Assembly (NCBI GenBank): GCA_003049485.1
Contig: PYST01000290.1
Location: forward strand, 562-51,838
DNA length: 51,277 nt
Origin: Ophioceras dolichostomum
Lineage: Eukaryota; Ascomycota; Sordariomycetes; Magnaporthales; Ophioceraceae
Direction: 5' to 3'
Shown here: in pieces, positions 1 to 11,153 of the stretch
Layout: each line of letters begins with the position of its first letter
Position numbering within the stretch: the first letter of the stretch is position 1
Program-made: the position numbers and the translations under genes
The notes under the pieces: model-generated
Told to the model about the DNA's origin: nothing
The model's database searches: none
Seen by the model: the letters and a program-made list of their open reading frames with translations, nothing else

Positions 1-285
1 CACTCCGTCCCGTTTCTTAAAGCAATCCTACGTTCTAAGCGCGAGATATTCCGATGAAGAGATCAAGATCTCGCGGACTCCCTTCCCGAAGGTCGCCCCG
101 CATTTATAGATGCCTGCCTGCCTTGTCGTACAGCATCTCATCTTTGTGCCAAGATTCCTCAGCGCTGTCCGGTGACCGTCGGTCCCAAGCCTTCTCAACC
201 TCCGAATCCCTCCAGATTCCCGCCAGCCAACCAACTGACCGGCCTCCACAACCCCACAACCCCACAACTTGTCAACTTCTTCGCT

Positions 286-1261
286 TCACAAGTCCGGCAC
301 AGGCGTGACCTTCTTGACGACCTTAGCCGGCGAGCCGACAGCGACGGAGAAGTCCGGGATCGACCTCGTGACGACGCTTCCGGCTCCGACGGTGCAGCCC
401 TTGCCTATGGTCACCCCGGGGAGGATGGTGACGTTGCCGCCGATCCAGCAGTCGTCGCCGATGGTTACGCCGACGGCGAACTCGATGCCATCGCGGCGGG
501 ACTGAACCTCGGTCTCGTGCGTGGCCGTGAAAATGGAGACGAAGGGGCCAAACTTGACGCGGTTGCCTATCGTGACTAGGGCGCAGTCGAGGATGACGAG
601 GCTAGGGAAGTGTGTTTTGAGTAAGCCTGCGTTAGTTGGTGGGTGAGTTGGAGCGAATGAGGTCCCTTTCTCTCGAATTCCTCCTCATCTCCTTATCTCT
701 TCCCTTCGGGTATGTTTCTTGACACCTTTTCCTTAGCGAGAGGGGCGGGGGTAAAAACGCACTTGAAGTTGGAGTAGAAGCCGTCGCCGATCTGGATGTT
801 GCATCCATAGTCGATGTTGACCGGCGGCTCGATGAACGCGCCCTCGCCGACCTTGCCCATGATCCCTCTCAACAGCTCCCCCCTGTTCGCCACGAGCGAT
901 TGGATGTCCTCTGCGAAGGTGGTGTTGTACTCGTGCATGAACCGTCTTGCACGGAATCGGCCGTGGATGAGTTCGGGTGCTAGAGAGTTGTATCTTCACA
1001 TCTCGCGCTCCGTCGCCTCAACAAGTCAGTCTTTCTCTCTCTCCCGATTGTTCTATTCAGGTGTGTGGAATGACATGGACGACAATGAAAGACGGTCCAA
1101 ACTGATGAGAAGAGGACTTCAGAGAATGGCGGAGGCGGGGACAGGAGCTGCGCTTCTTACAGGACGCCCGAGATCATCTTCTCGTAGTCATCGCACCAAG
1201 GTATGTTCTCCAGCAGCTTGGCGGTCTCGATCGCGCCCTGGTCTTTCTCCGTTTTCGCCAT
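286..1261 (-). CDS. Maltose/galactoside-type O-acetyltransferase (left-handed beta-helix), 3 exons
   Basis: Exons read on the minus strand: 1261-1161, 993-763 and 601-286, giving 215 aa. Both introns are GT-AG (donors GTAAGA and GTGCGT) and join in frame, rebuilding the family stretch SGVLYNSLAPELI and then YSNFNLVILDCALVTIG. Residues about 10-60 form the N-terminal maltose-acetyltransferase region. Residues about 80-195 carry hexapeptide repeats of the LbetaH fold (IGNRVKFGP, IGDDCWIGG, IGKGCTVGAG). His139 in FTATHE matches the conserved catalytic His of the LacA/Maa family. Such enzymes use acetyl-CoA to acetylate sugar hydroxyls, probably in the cytosol; the true substrate cannot be read here. 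The length is usual for the family. The start MAKTEKDQ was chosen because it gives the normal family N-terminus; the frame upstream of it looks non-coding. Confidence 0.88.
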
Positions 1262-3422
1262 CGCGATAATGATGATGGTGGTGATCCGTACTGATGATGG
1301 TCGTGAGAGATGCCTCAGTGACAGCCGGAGCGGATCAGTTGGTGGAGCGAGAGAAAGAGCGGTGGAGACGAGGGGTAAATCCTTCGGGACTGGGTGACGT
1401 CGGTGGGTGCTGGGGAGGCTGCGAAAGGTAAGTAAGGCAACGAGATTCTTTCTTCTGGAGGCTGTTTGGAAAGGTTGAAAACGGACGAGGAGAGGAGAGA
1501 GGACGCAGCGTGGCATTTGAATTGTTGTTTCGATCCTATTTACTGACCCTCTTTGATACGCAGGGCGTGGAGACCCTAAGCCTGACCGAGGAGGTGCACG
1601 TCCGGCGTTTACCCGGTATGCTCGCGGTGGATACCATGTATGGGCTAAGAAGATGGATGCATGCCCGGCGTTTAGCCGGCATGCTTCTGGAATGATGCAT
1701 AATTGAAAATGGTCAGGTGACTGCTTGGTTGGGCGAGGGTCGCAGGATTCACAGGAGGGACCGGACCGTAGGTCCATTCTTGACAAAGAAAAGAGTGAAG
1801 ATTCTATGCAAGGAAGGACGGTGAGCATGCAGTTCTTTGGAGAAGGTAGCCCGTCGTTTAGTCGGCATATGTTGGGGAAGGAACGTGTTATGAGGTGGTC
1901 AAGTGAATGGTTGTGTTGGGGGGAGCACCAGGGCCAAGAGCAAAGGTCCGCTGTTGCCAAAGAGCTCCTCCCTGGGGTCCACAAACGTGCGCAGCTCCTT
2001 CCTTCCACCTACCATAATGGTGCGGCAAGAGGTGAGTTAAGCTCGTCGTGGCGGCCCATTCCGACCATTCCCTGCATGCAGCTCGAATCCACTCTCTTCC
2101 TTTTATGAACTCTTTTATTTCGGCTTATGCTTATTCAAATCGGTAAGTTCCTTCGACGTTACAGCCCGGTTACCCTTTGAGGCGACGGCGGCGGCAGAAA
2201 CCTTTCCATCCAGACACTGGAGGTGAAGCTAGCTTCTGGATGAAGACGGGGGACAGTTCGCCTCAACATGGACATACTTCAGCTCCTGGCAGTGGGCGCA
2301 GCTCAACAGCTGGCGGGCCTCAGTCACACTCCTCTTCCCCTTTTCCCTAGAAAGATGCGAAAGAGTGAGACAGATCATAGAAGAAAAAGCGCGAAGAGGA
2401 AGATGGGACAGGGTGACTTCGCTAGATTGATACGTGTCCCTTCCCGATTCCTGTAATATGACCGCAACCGTCCTAGCATCGAGGGTGAAGCCAATAAGTT
2501 GAAAAAGCAAGAGAAAAAAAAATCAAAAGTGGATAAACAGCAGCTGGGTCCTCCTCTCTCTCGAGGATTCCGGTCGGCACCGAGAATGGAGCTGATACTG
2601 TAGCCTTGTCTTAGTAGGTCCAGAGGCGGGAGGAGTGCGTGAAACTCTTCGGCTGGCATGGGCGTATTGAGTCCTTCTGGCTTCCGTTTTCTCACTTTTG
2701 TTCCGATTCTTCTCCCCTCGCCTCTTTTCTCGGCGTGCCCGGGCTGACTTGGATGGAGGTTTAGGACAATCGTACTGTTGCTTCCGGTTTAAAAAAAAAC
2801 GTGGCTTGCGTGGGTTCTTCTTTCCTCCACAAAGCAGGTACGTGGAGTGGGGGATGTCCCTCTTGACCAAGAAGGATTAGCCACCGTCAGACGAAGTGGA
2901 ACTTTCTCTTTGCCACCAGAATACGATTGTCGTCAACCTCCATGCTTTGGTCAACTTGCTCAACTCTGTTAGCCTGATTGGTTTCTTTGGCCTCTTTGGC
3001 TTCTATGGCCTCTTTTGCGTTCATTTCTACCCCAAAACATCACCAGAGTCTGCATTTAGTTTTTCTAACTTGAATTTTATTCATCCCGAAGCATCATCCA
3101 TCGAGGCATGAGTGCCGTCTTCGCTGTAATATGAACCTTCGCCATGGCAAACTCTCGGCCGTACCAAGCTGCCTCAAGCTCGCTCGGCATGGAGCCTTTT
3201 GCTCAACCGATTCCACAAAAGTCGAAGGACATCCGACGCAACATCGACTCACCCATCTCTGTGCCACTGTCTCTTCCCACACCCGCATTGACAGTCTTCG
3301 ACACCGCCGGTTCAGACGTCCTCCAAACTCGCCAAGCCACTCCCTTAACCGACTAGTCCTCCGTATCAGACAGCAAAAGCGATCCGAAGCGGGGACCCGC
3401 ATATTTTAAAACGAATCTGCAG
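1262..3422. other. Gene-free spacer with hairpin repeats
   Basis: There is no supportable gene over about 2.1 kb. Short open frames on both strands lack domains, splice continuity or coding-like composition. The stretch holds three spaced hairpin repeats near 1596-1870 (listed separately) and otherwise looks like promoter and intergenic DNA of the flanking genes. Confidence 0.6.
1596..1870. repeat. Three spaced 26-nt hairpin repeats with GTTTA loop
   Basis: Copies lie at 1596-1621, 1659-1684 and 1845-1870. All share a CGTTTA core. Copy 2 is nearly palindromic: stem GCATGCCCGGC, loop GTTTA, stem GCCGGCATGC. Copy 1 retains most of the stem and copy 3 is more diverged. Spacing is irregular, so this is not a simple tandem array. 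It lies 0.3-0.6 kb upstream of the acetyltransferase start. Function is unknown. Confidence 0.5.
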
Positions 3423-5512
3423 ATGGCGAACCAGGACGGCGCAGATCTCTGCTGGATGCAGGTCTCCCCCAGCGTGTGGCAGCGCGGGCTGGACGAGGTC
3501 GAGATGCTCTTCGCCACCCAGGCTCAGCTCTACGAGGCGGCAACCAGCCACCTTCCTTCGGCAGTCACGGCCCACGCCTCCGTGCTGTACCCGGTCAAGG
3601 ACGGCCAGTGGAGGCGGACGGGCAGCGACCTGATGAGAGCCTTGCGCAACGCCTGGCTCCGCATGCGCTACGACCACCCCTCCATCGCTGCCCAAGTCTC
3701 TTTTGACCAACAGGCGCAACGCTTCGTCAAGACGTACCGCGCCGCCAGAGATGACAAAGCCGACCACTCGCCCAGCCTCTGGCTCGATGCCACCTTCAAG
3801 GTGATCTCGCACCAGAATAGCGAGGCATTCGCCGCCACCGAGCCCCCGTGCCAGATGCCGGTGACGCTATACGTCAACGAGTCGGGCTACCAACCCCCGG
3901 CGTGGCCGAACCTTGTTCAACGCGACCTCGTCATCCGCGCCCGACCCGATGTCATGGACGCCCAGGGTGCGCTGCTGCTGCTCAAAAACCTCACGGAACG
4001 CACATCGCAGTCTCTCTGGATGAACAATGCGCCTGGCATTGTCTTCAACTTCACTTTCGGCAACCAGCTCGTCGGCTCGACCCTGCACGATACCAGCGCC
4101 CCCGACGAGAGCCACGACGATTCTCAGAGCGACGCCGAGGACGAGCTCCCGATCACGCATCCTCGTTGGGGACTTGAGCCGCGGAACCTGAGCCCGCCGC
4201 TCCGGATCGCCCAGAGACTCCAGCCACTGACCCCAGAGTTGACGAAGAGGGCGGACGCCACCGCCAAAGCCGAGAAAGCCCTCAGCCGGTACCCGGACGT
4301 CCTTTATGTCCCGCAGAACTACGGGCCAATGACGCCCCGCCTCTGCGGACGAGTCTCAGTAAAACCATGTCAGCTTGAGACCAACGTTTTGATGCACACA
4401 TGCAAGCACAAGGACTGGTCCATCATGCACGTGGTCCACGCCGCAGCCATCATGGCCGTTCTCGAGGCACGTATTCGTATTTCCTCCTTGCCAAACCTCC
4501 TCCTTTCCTATCCTCAGATGTTGGGCGGTCACTCTAACACATATGGATGCTGATAACGCTTACGCCCCTCACTTAAAATGTCTACTAGAACGAAATCAAC
4601 CCCAATCTCGCCCATATCGTCCGCTACGTGGGCCCCACCTTCCGCAACGAGAGGCCCTACAACATGCCGCCTCACAACTCTCGGCGCCATCCCGCAGCCG
4701 TGTATGAAACCACCTCTGCCGACGTCCTGCACATCCAGATGCGGCGCCTAGACGGGCCGCTAGACGACGCCTACATGACGCAAGACTATTATAATAGCAT
4801 GATCCGCGGCGAGCTCGCCCAGATCATCGACCAGCTCGCTTCGGCCGACAATCAACGCAGCTTGGACCCTAGCCACGCCTCCCTCGCCCTCGCCAAGCTG
4901 TCTGTGACTGCCCAAGCTGACGCCCAGACCCGCGCCGGCCGCGCCGCCGCCTGGGTCTCCTACGCGGATAGTGGCTATTACAACACAACGCCTTTCTCCC
5001 CCATTCCAGCCAGCGGCGTCGTCGACGACGACGCTGCGCTGCTCGCCACAGTCCCCAGCCCAAGCCAAGAACCACCCCTCCTCTTCCACGCCCTGGGCCC
5101 CCTCGACACCATCATCCCCGAGAAGCCCGGCGGCAACAGCTCCCCCCTGCGCGTGGTCAACGCCTGGGCCTCGACCGACGAGGTGTCCAACGGCCTCTCC
5201 CTCTGGGCGTCGGTCCACAGCGACGTGCTACGGCTCGAGATGTCAGCCAACAGCGCGTGGCACGACAACATGCAGGTCGCCAGGCTGCTGCTGCACACAC
5301 GGCGGTTCATGCACGTCGCTTTGGGGACGCCCATCCCTAACGACCGGAAACAGGACGGGGTTCCAATGGAGGAGTGGTATTATCCCGCGCCGGATATCGC
5401 GGATGGGCTTGACGACGGGCTCGATGGGCTTGGGCTGCTACTGCCGGAGGAGGCGGCTTCGAATGGGGAGGAAGCGGAACAACAGCAGCGGAAGCACTTC
5501 CCGCCTTATTAG
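3423..5512 (+). CDS. CAT/condensation-superfamily acyltransferase, Tri3-like (putative)
   Basis: Two exons, 3423-4466 and about 4589-5512, giving roughly 655 aa. The N-terminus (MQVSPSVWQRGLDEVEMLF) and the block NLAHIVRYVGPTFRNERPYN resemble fungal trichothecene 15-O-acetyltransferase-like (Tri3-like) members of the chloramphenicol-acetyltransferase/condensation superfamily. The expected active-site region reads HVVHAAAI (His336, His339) and lacks the canonical HxxxDG, so catalysis is uncertain. The intron that restores the frame with phase 0 begins GCACGT, a GC-AG intron, and ends CTAG; a GT donor a few bases on would break the frame. The protein is longer than the usual 450-550 aa, with disordered acidic inserts. 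The TAG stop is followed at once by an in-frame ATG and a Lys-rich open stretch. The substrate is unknown and no toxin cluster surrounds the gene. Confidence 0.6.
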
Positions 5513-6322
5513 ATGTCTGCGCGGGCGAGGGGAGAGGCTCAAGCCGAGGGCGTGGGCGTGGGCGTGGGCGCGAGCGCGGGCAAGGAGGACAAGGAGCCGA
5601 AGCTGAGTTTTGATGGTGGGTATTTGGTTGCTTATGCCGCCGGCGCCGGGGGGAGGAACATGAAGGAGAAAGGGATAAAGAAGAAGAAGAAGCAGAAGAG
5701 ACGTGAGGAGGGGAGGAGAAGGGGTAACGAATGGCTACAGGCGATAGCGCAGACGATGAAGGAGTGGATGAAGGAGAAGGCGGTGGGTGGGGAGTGATTT
5801 GATGACAATGACAGGAGAGATGCACCAGGACCACACCTTCCTTAGGATATCCCCCAAAGCGTAGCTGCAGCCAATGGAGAAGAGGAACGTGTTGAGGGGG
5901 CGTAATACTTTTGCTGCTCGACATCCATCGTATGGGGGTTTGGAGGAAGGCTGTCCCGCAGATAAGATAGGGAGAGGGCACGATGGGAAGACGGATGGAT
6001 GGACTAATGGATGGCATGCTGCGGTTTCTTTGTACAAGTATCGATCGACTTCATCTCGAAATAGCAAGGTCAACGCGCAACCTTGTTCGCCCTCTTCCCC
6101 GAAACCCCAGCAGCTCTGATCGGCATCTTGAGGGGCAGGCATATGAACTGTGTAGCAGGAGAGCAGTCAGGAAAGCATTCAGGAGAGCATTAAGGAGAGC
6201 ATTGAGGCTACGTGTGTGATCCCTGCCTGACGGAGACGGAAGAGAATCGAGAACATTTTATTGCTACCTAGGTACAGCTGTAATGGCACCGACGAAACCC
6301 ATCCCTGTCCTCCCTCACGACG
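5513..6322. other. Spacer with in-frame Lys-rich open stretch after the stop
   Basis: Positions 5513-5797 stay open for 94 codons in the frame of the preceding gene. They encode a low-complexity Gly/Ala- then Lys/Arg-rich stretch that ends at TGA. This may simply be a GC-rich 3' UTR. The rest, to 6322, has no gene I can support. A TAGGTACC-type motif occurs near 6267. Confidence 0.45.
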
Positions 6323-6925
6323 CTACAAGTTTAATTTCTTGAAACAGTGCGCCACGCTCCAGACATCCTCAGGACAGACGGCCATGTAGCGCAGCCTGTG
6401 CCGCGTTTTGCACTTCAAGCCCCTCCGGCTCTTGAGCACGGGGTTAAACAGCGCCTTCAGCCTCAGCATCAACCTTTCCTTGTAGATCTTGCCCTTGGAC
6501 TTCGACTCGTCGAGGATGTTGAAGGAGAACTGCTCCAGCTCGGGCAGACCGGCGAAGGTCTTGCCGACGCGGTGCGCCAGGTCCATGTCTAGGTCCGCTA
6601 TCGCGAAGAGAGGTGGGGCTGGGTCGAAGACGATGTGGATGACCTGGTTACGGACCCCGCGCGGCAGGCCGAGGAACCGTGTGAGCTGTTCGGGCTCTAG
6701 TAAGAGGTGGAGGGAGACGTCTTTGCCGCTCTTGATGATGTGCTTCTGCTTTGAGCGGAATCGGGGGTCGTCGAGGGGGCGGTAGAGGCCCAGACGGATG
6801 TACGACGTGTCTTCTTGTTTGGGCACTGCGCTAGTGGTGGTGGTACCAGGAGCGCCCACCTCTCTACGTGGGGTGCTCTTGTCACTGGTGTCAATTTGAC
6901 CCCCGGTCATTTCGACGTCCTCCAT
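6323..6925 (-). CDS. Hypothetical protein with 'LP..VRN' motif (2EXR/DUF7730-like)
   Basis: The frame encodes 200 aa from ATG at 6925 (MEDVEMTGG), which has a good start context (AAGATGG). The frame is open further to an ATG at 7165, which would give 280 aa. The extra 80 residues are Ser/Pro/Leu-rich and look like translated leader, though a targeting sequence cannot be excluded. After a disordered N-terminus, residues about 85-105 contain FLGLPRGVRNQVI, close to the 'LP.E.RN.IY' motif opening many expanded ascomycete proteins of unknown function (2EXR/DUF7730 type). The C-terminus is basic. No enzyme motif is seen. The gene diverges from the acidic protein at 7912. Confidence 0.65.
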   Translation of the reverse strand: MEDVEMTGGQIDTSDKSTPRREVGAPGTTTTSAVPKQEDTSYIRLGLYRPLDDPRFRSKQKHIIKSGKDVSLHLLLEPEQLTRFLGLPRGVRNQVIHIVFDPAPPLFAIADLDMDLAHRVGKTFAGLPELEQFSFNILDESKSKGKIYKERLMLRLKALFNPVLKSRRGLKCKTRHRLRYMAVCPEDVWSVAHCFKKLNL

Positions 6926-7165
6926 CTTGCTGGATAGAGGCAGGGGCAAGTAAGGAATGGACCGAGTAGCAACTGAAGACGACAGTGGGAGAGATGGTTT
7001 GCCAAAGAAGTTATCACTAGTAGTGTTGGGACTGAATAGAGGTATGTGGTGAGAGTGGTAGATTAACCCTCCGGAGCATTGGGATCTAGGGAGAAGGCCT
7101 CTCGAAACATATATAGAAGACGCCGCCATTGTGGGCCTGCGGGCTGCTATGCCAACGACCTCCAT

Positions 7166-7911
7166 CGAAGAAATCGATCTTCAACACAATGCGGCACTTC
7201 AGCCGTACGAATAAAGAAACTCGGCATCGTAGGTAGCTTTTGCTGATAATCCGTTTTTGTTGCTTTCGCGTCGAGAAAGCACAAGTAAGACAATCAGGGA
7301 GAAGAACAATGATTGTAAGTGGAGTAGCAATGGGGGGTGAGTCTAATGGGTGTGACACAGACAAGGCCACAAAGGCGGTCGCCAGGGCATGGGATGAATG
7401 GACTGCCGGCCAGCGAGCGAATGGGCCTGATGCTTCCCGACTCCGTGGATACACGCCAATTCCACAAGCCATCCCACTTCCTTTGCGTAGACAATACCCG
7501 GACAATAGCAATCATTCTTGAAACGAGGTAGGATCTTTGTCTTGCCGACCTCCGTTGTTCACAGCTGATAGGAGATTACGTCGACAAAGACATCAATTTC
7601 TACCAGTGGGTTGGTCGCTGCTACAATGAGGCCATCGCGGTTTCCGAGATTGAGATAATGAAATTTCAGAAGGCGTAGTAAGTAGCAGCTGGCAGGGTGA
7701 TCAATGTATCGCTTCGTGTCTTTCTGAACAGACATTGGTGTATAAAATGACAAGAGACGAGCCGTCGCATTTCCAGGTTTACGTTCACATTCATTAACCA
7801 TACCTCATAGCTTTATACATCTCAGAGCTCGACTTTAACACCCCAGCAGTCGCACAGCCCGCCATCCAGATCCCGCCGGACCACGCGTCTTGCTCAGTAC
7901 ACAGAGGCAAG
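7166..7911. other. Divergent promoter region
   Basis: This 0.75-kb spacer lies between divergently transcribed genes. No coding or repeat feature is supported; it presumably carries both promoters. If the gene to the left starts at 6925, the shared region is about 0.99 kb. Confidence 0.5.
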
Positions 7912-8910
7912 ATGAACCAGGACACTGCCGCCACCACCAACGGAATGGAGTCTCAAGGCTCCACTGCTTCGAGCCCCACCAAGACACCTATTGATGTTGA
8001 GGCCTGCAAGGGCAAGAACTCGAATAGTAACGAGGATCTCGAGGTCTGCCATGAGCAGCTGAATGTAGATCCCATGGCCTCCTATGGCACCCTGGACCTC
8101 GTAGCTCTCGACGACGATGACGAAGGCTCAGTCGTCTGCCTTTACCCTCCCTCTTCCTCTCCCTCAGACCTGACGGCGTCCGATGATGACACGGCTGCCG
8201 GTCTCGCGACTCAGCTGCAAGATCTCGGGGTGTCTGACTCCTCCTCCTCCTCTGACGACAACGGATATATCCAGGTCCTCGGCGCCGAGGACCCCAATGC
8301 CGTCGCCGATGAGATCGACAAGATCCGTTTGCACATTCTCCCTGATGCGTTGGAGGCTAGGTTGGAGTACAACCGCGATTTTACAACCAGCGAGGACGAC
8401 GAGTACGACGAGTACGACGAGGACGACGAGGACGAGGACGACGACGGCGAGGACGACGGCGACGGCGACGACGGCGACGATGACGACAGGTATGTGACCG
8501 CTCATCACCCGGAGTCGGAGTCGGAGCTGGAGTCGGAGTCAGAGTCGGAGTCGGAGTTTAACATCCCCCCAGAGACGGCTCCGGCCTCGGCCATCCACGG
8601 CTCCGACGGTCCCGTCGCTGCTGAGCACCTGGCAGGCAACAAGGGGGCGGCGAGTGAGAGTGCGAGTGCGAGAGCGAGAGCGAGTGCGTCTTGGACTAAT
8701 AACAACGACCTGACGGACGAGATCCTGGTCCTGGACCCAGCCCACGAGACGGCGGACACGTTGCGTCTGCTCGAGCCCTACTACCTGGACCTCGAAGCTC
8801 ACGCCGCCGGCGACATGCCGTGCATGCACGACGGCCGTATCTACATCCGCCTAGATCAGTATACTCCAAGCGGCAGCGCGATCTGCTCCTGCTGCGGTTC
8901 CCCGCGCTGA
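7912..8910 (+). CDS. Highly acidic low-complexity hypothetical protein
   Basis: The frame encodes 332 aa in a single exon, starting MNQDTAATTNG. It is rich in Ser/Asp/Glu throughout. Residues about 161-192 are an Asp/Glu run, 200-216 are Ser-Glu dipeptide repeats, and 245-260 are Ser/Ala/Arg repeats. The last 60 residues are less biased: a hydrophobic-acidic segment (EILVLDP, LRLLEPYYLDLE), then CMHDGRIYIRLDQY and a terminal CSCC cluster. There is no signal peptide or membrane segment. The composition fits an intrinsically disordered, possibly nuclear or chaperone-like acidic protein. I do not recognise the family. The C-terminal segment ending in Cys residues may be the conserved part. Confidence 0.65.
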   Translation: MNQDTAATTNGMESQGSTASSPTKTPIDVEACKGKNSNSNEDLEVCHEQLNVDPMASYGTLDLVALDDDDEGSVVCLYPPSSSPSDLTASDDDTAAGLATQLQDLGVSDSSSSSDDNGYIQVLGAEDPNAVADEIDKIRLHILPDALEARLEYNRDFTTSEDDEYDEYDEDDEDEDDDGEDDGDGDDGDDDDRYVTAHHPESESELESESESESEFNIPPETAPASAIHGSDGPVAAEHLAGNKGAASESASARARASASWTNNNDLTDEILVLDPAHETADTLRLLEPYYLDLEAHAAGDMPCMHDGRIYIRLDQYTPSGSAICSCCGSPR

Positions 8911-11153
8911 TGGCCAGCCACGTCGCCAGTGTCCGGATGCGGTGCCCTCCTGTTAGAGCTGCTGCTGCTGATGCTGCTGATGCTTAGGTGGCTACGGCTA
9001 CGGCTAATACTTCTGCTGGTGGTAATAAGACTAGTATGACGCGTTGGTCTGAGCTTGAGGAAGACGGCGACGGCGTGCCGAACGTCTGTGAGCTCGGTGG
9101 CGCTGTGCGTGCCATGTTCCCCCTCAGCGATCTCTGGTGGGTCTACCCGGGCCTTTAAGTCCGGGAAGGATGGAAGGCGGAAATTGACCGGCTGGAATGC
9201 AGCAGTAGCACCTTCCACCGGACTTGGGGTTCGTCTGTGTGTGTGTCGACAACCCCGGCATACATCAAGGCCGGGTCAGGATTTGACAAGTGTCTTATCT
9301 CCCCGATCGCCAGTAGGATCTTTCAGTATAGATTTCCTTTCTCTGTCTCTATCTCTCTGTCTCTCTGTCTCTCTGTCTCTCTGTCTCTCTGTCTCTCTGT
9401 CTCTCTGTCTCTCTGTCTCTCTGTCTCTCTGTCTCTCTCTCTTTCTCACTAATTAGTACTACTTAAGTACCGCATTTAACCCACCACTTTGCTTCCGTCT
9501 AGTAGTACGTGATTGATATGCCCATGTGCCAGAGAGCCAACAACACACTCCTTTGATCCACCTGAAGCGCCAAGAACCGTTGGCCCTCATATGGATTTGC
9601 AGAGTCATCTCTACGGAGGTCGGTTGCAAAAGTGTTGAGAAAAAGGTACATGGGTAAGGTGGTCCGTACCACGATTCTTGGCGGCAATCCCTTTATTTAA
9701 TACTGTTTCATGTACTGAATTTACGTTATGATATCGCTTTGGTAAGATCGCTAGAAAGGAATGCATTCAGCGATGCCATTCAGGGGCAGACAACCTGAAA
9801 TCGCCTGGGAATTTAGGGGCATTTCAATACGGAAGTTTACACCAGCACAGTTAACACACGCGACTCTACATGACCGCACTGTCCGTTCTTTATTCTTATC
9901 ACTTTTGCAACCGACCTCCGTACGTGGGGGAGAAGAGGGCCGAGGGGCCAGAACCTGGTTACCAGGGGGCGAACTGAGGCAGCCGCGACGACATGCCCGT
10001 TTCTGCGGCACTGCGGTGGCAACAAGAAGCCAAGGGATGGCCCTCTGCCCTGCGCTGGAACACCGCCTGCACGTCCATGCTAATCTAGGTAGTAAGACGC
10101 AGGCTTGGTCTATTGTCAGTGCTTCCCGATCATGCTTTCAGTGATTATCAGGGGACTCGGCTCGCCTGCTTGATCCAGCATTGGAGAGAGGTCAGCACCG
10201 AGCATCATGTACCCGGAAAGTCCATCCTGCAAGCCTCTCTGAGACACCTGGCGTATGTTAGCCCCTCCTAGTCTCGCCTTTGTTGTGAAACTTGCGTTGG
10301 CACCAAGTCACATCCGTGATGCCGGCAAGTTTCTCCTAACCCCCGTCTCCATCATACACCCACACTAGCCTGTGTTCGGTTACGTTATCCGTGCCTGAGA
10401 TCTTTAGCTCTTCAGCTGGACAGTCACACCCTTGGCAGGGGAGCCGAATTCGCAGCACCGGGTTTCTTTCTTCCAAGTCGATCGACCGTGCTTCCGCGCT
10501 ACTGCACAATGTCATCGATCGGGATTCGAGACTAAACCGTGTTCGGCCAATTCTCGAGATCTGGTTCCGACGGAACGGCCCTTTTTGCAGTTCGCACAGC
10601 TTTCTCCTTCTTGGCTCCGCCCCTTCAAGGTTGCTAAAAGCCGACCTTCATCTCTGTAATCCGCGCTGTCGGGAATCAGGAGTGGGGGTCAGACCGTCGC
10701 TTCTGTCGCATCTCGTACATAGCAACACCGCCCCTATGATGAAAGGGGGAAGGGCTATTATCGAGTCTCGTCACACAATGCGCCATGCGTCGTGCCGAGC
10801 ACTTGCTCACATCGTGGCCTCTGTTGGTAGGGGTAGGTATGTTGGGGGTGACTTGCCCAAAGAAAATACAGGTATAAAGCGACTCACGCTGCCCTCCAGA
10901 TAGTCCTTGGTCTGTACGTATCCCACCACTCACCACAGAGCAAGCAAGCACCAGCGGCTTCCCTTCTCCCTGTGTACTGTTCTCCTCCTCGTTGACCGAG
11001 AATTTTCTTTCCCAGGCTTTCTCCGCTGCCCACCTAATCATCCCTCCGCGAACCAAGTCTCTCCCTTCTCTAGCGTCTGTCCATCGCACACCTCATCCCA
11101 TTTACAAGCAGCACCAGCCACCATAGGCCTGTCCAGTTGTCCCAGAAAGAGAA
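8911..11153. other. Long spacer, no supported gene
   Basis: About 2.2 kb in which I see no supported gene apart from a microsatellite near 9340. Open frames up to 170 codons exist (for example 10391-10903), but they lack domains, coding-like composition or matching splice sites. Confidence 0.5.
9340..9442. repeat. (CTGTCTCT)n microsatellite
   Basis: About twelve copies of an 8-bp pyrimidine unit, CTGTCTCT, with imperfect ends. It follows the acidic-protein gene by about 430 bp. The strand asymmetry (all C/T with G) could favour slipped structures. A translated product is an artefact of the repeat. Confidence 0.9.

Noticed and set aside
1157..2008. 283-codon minus frame over the acetyltransferase first exon
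   Set aside because: Only its end (from 1261) is coding; the upstream part reads through promoter and hairpin repeats.
3144..3356. 70-aa plus frame upstream of the acyltransferase
   Set aside because: Coding-like composition, but no in-frame splice joins it to the gene and it has no recognisable motif; it could be leader sequence.
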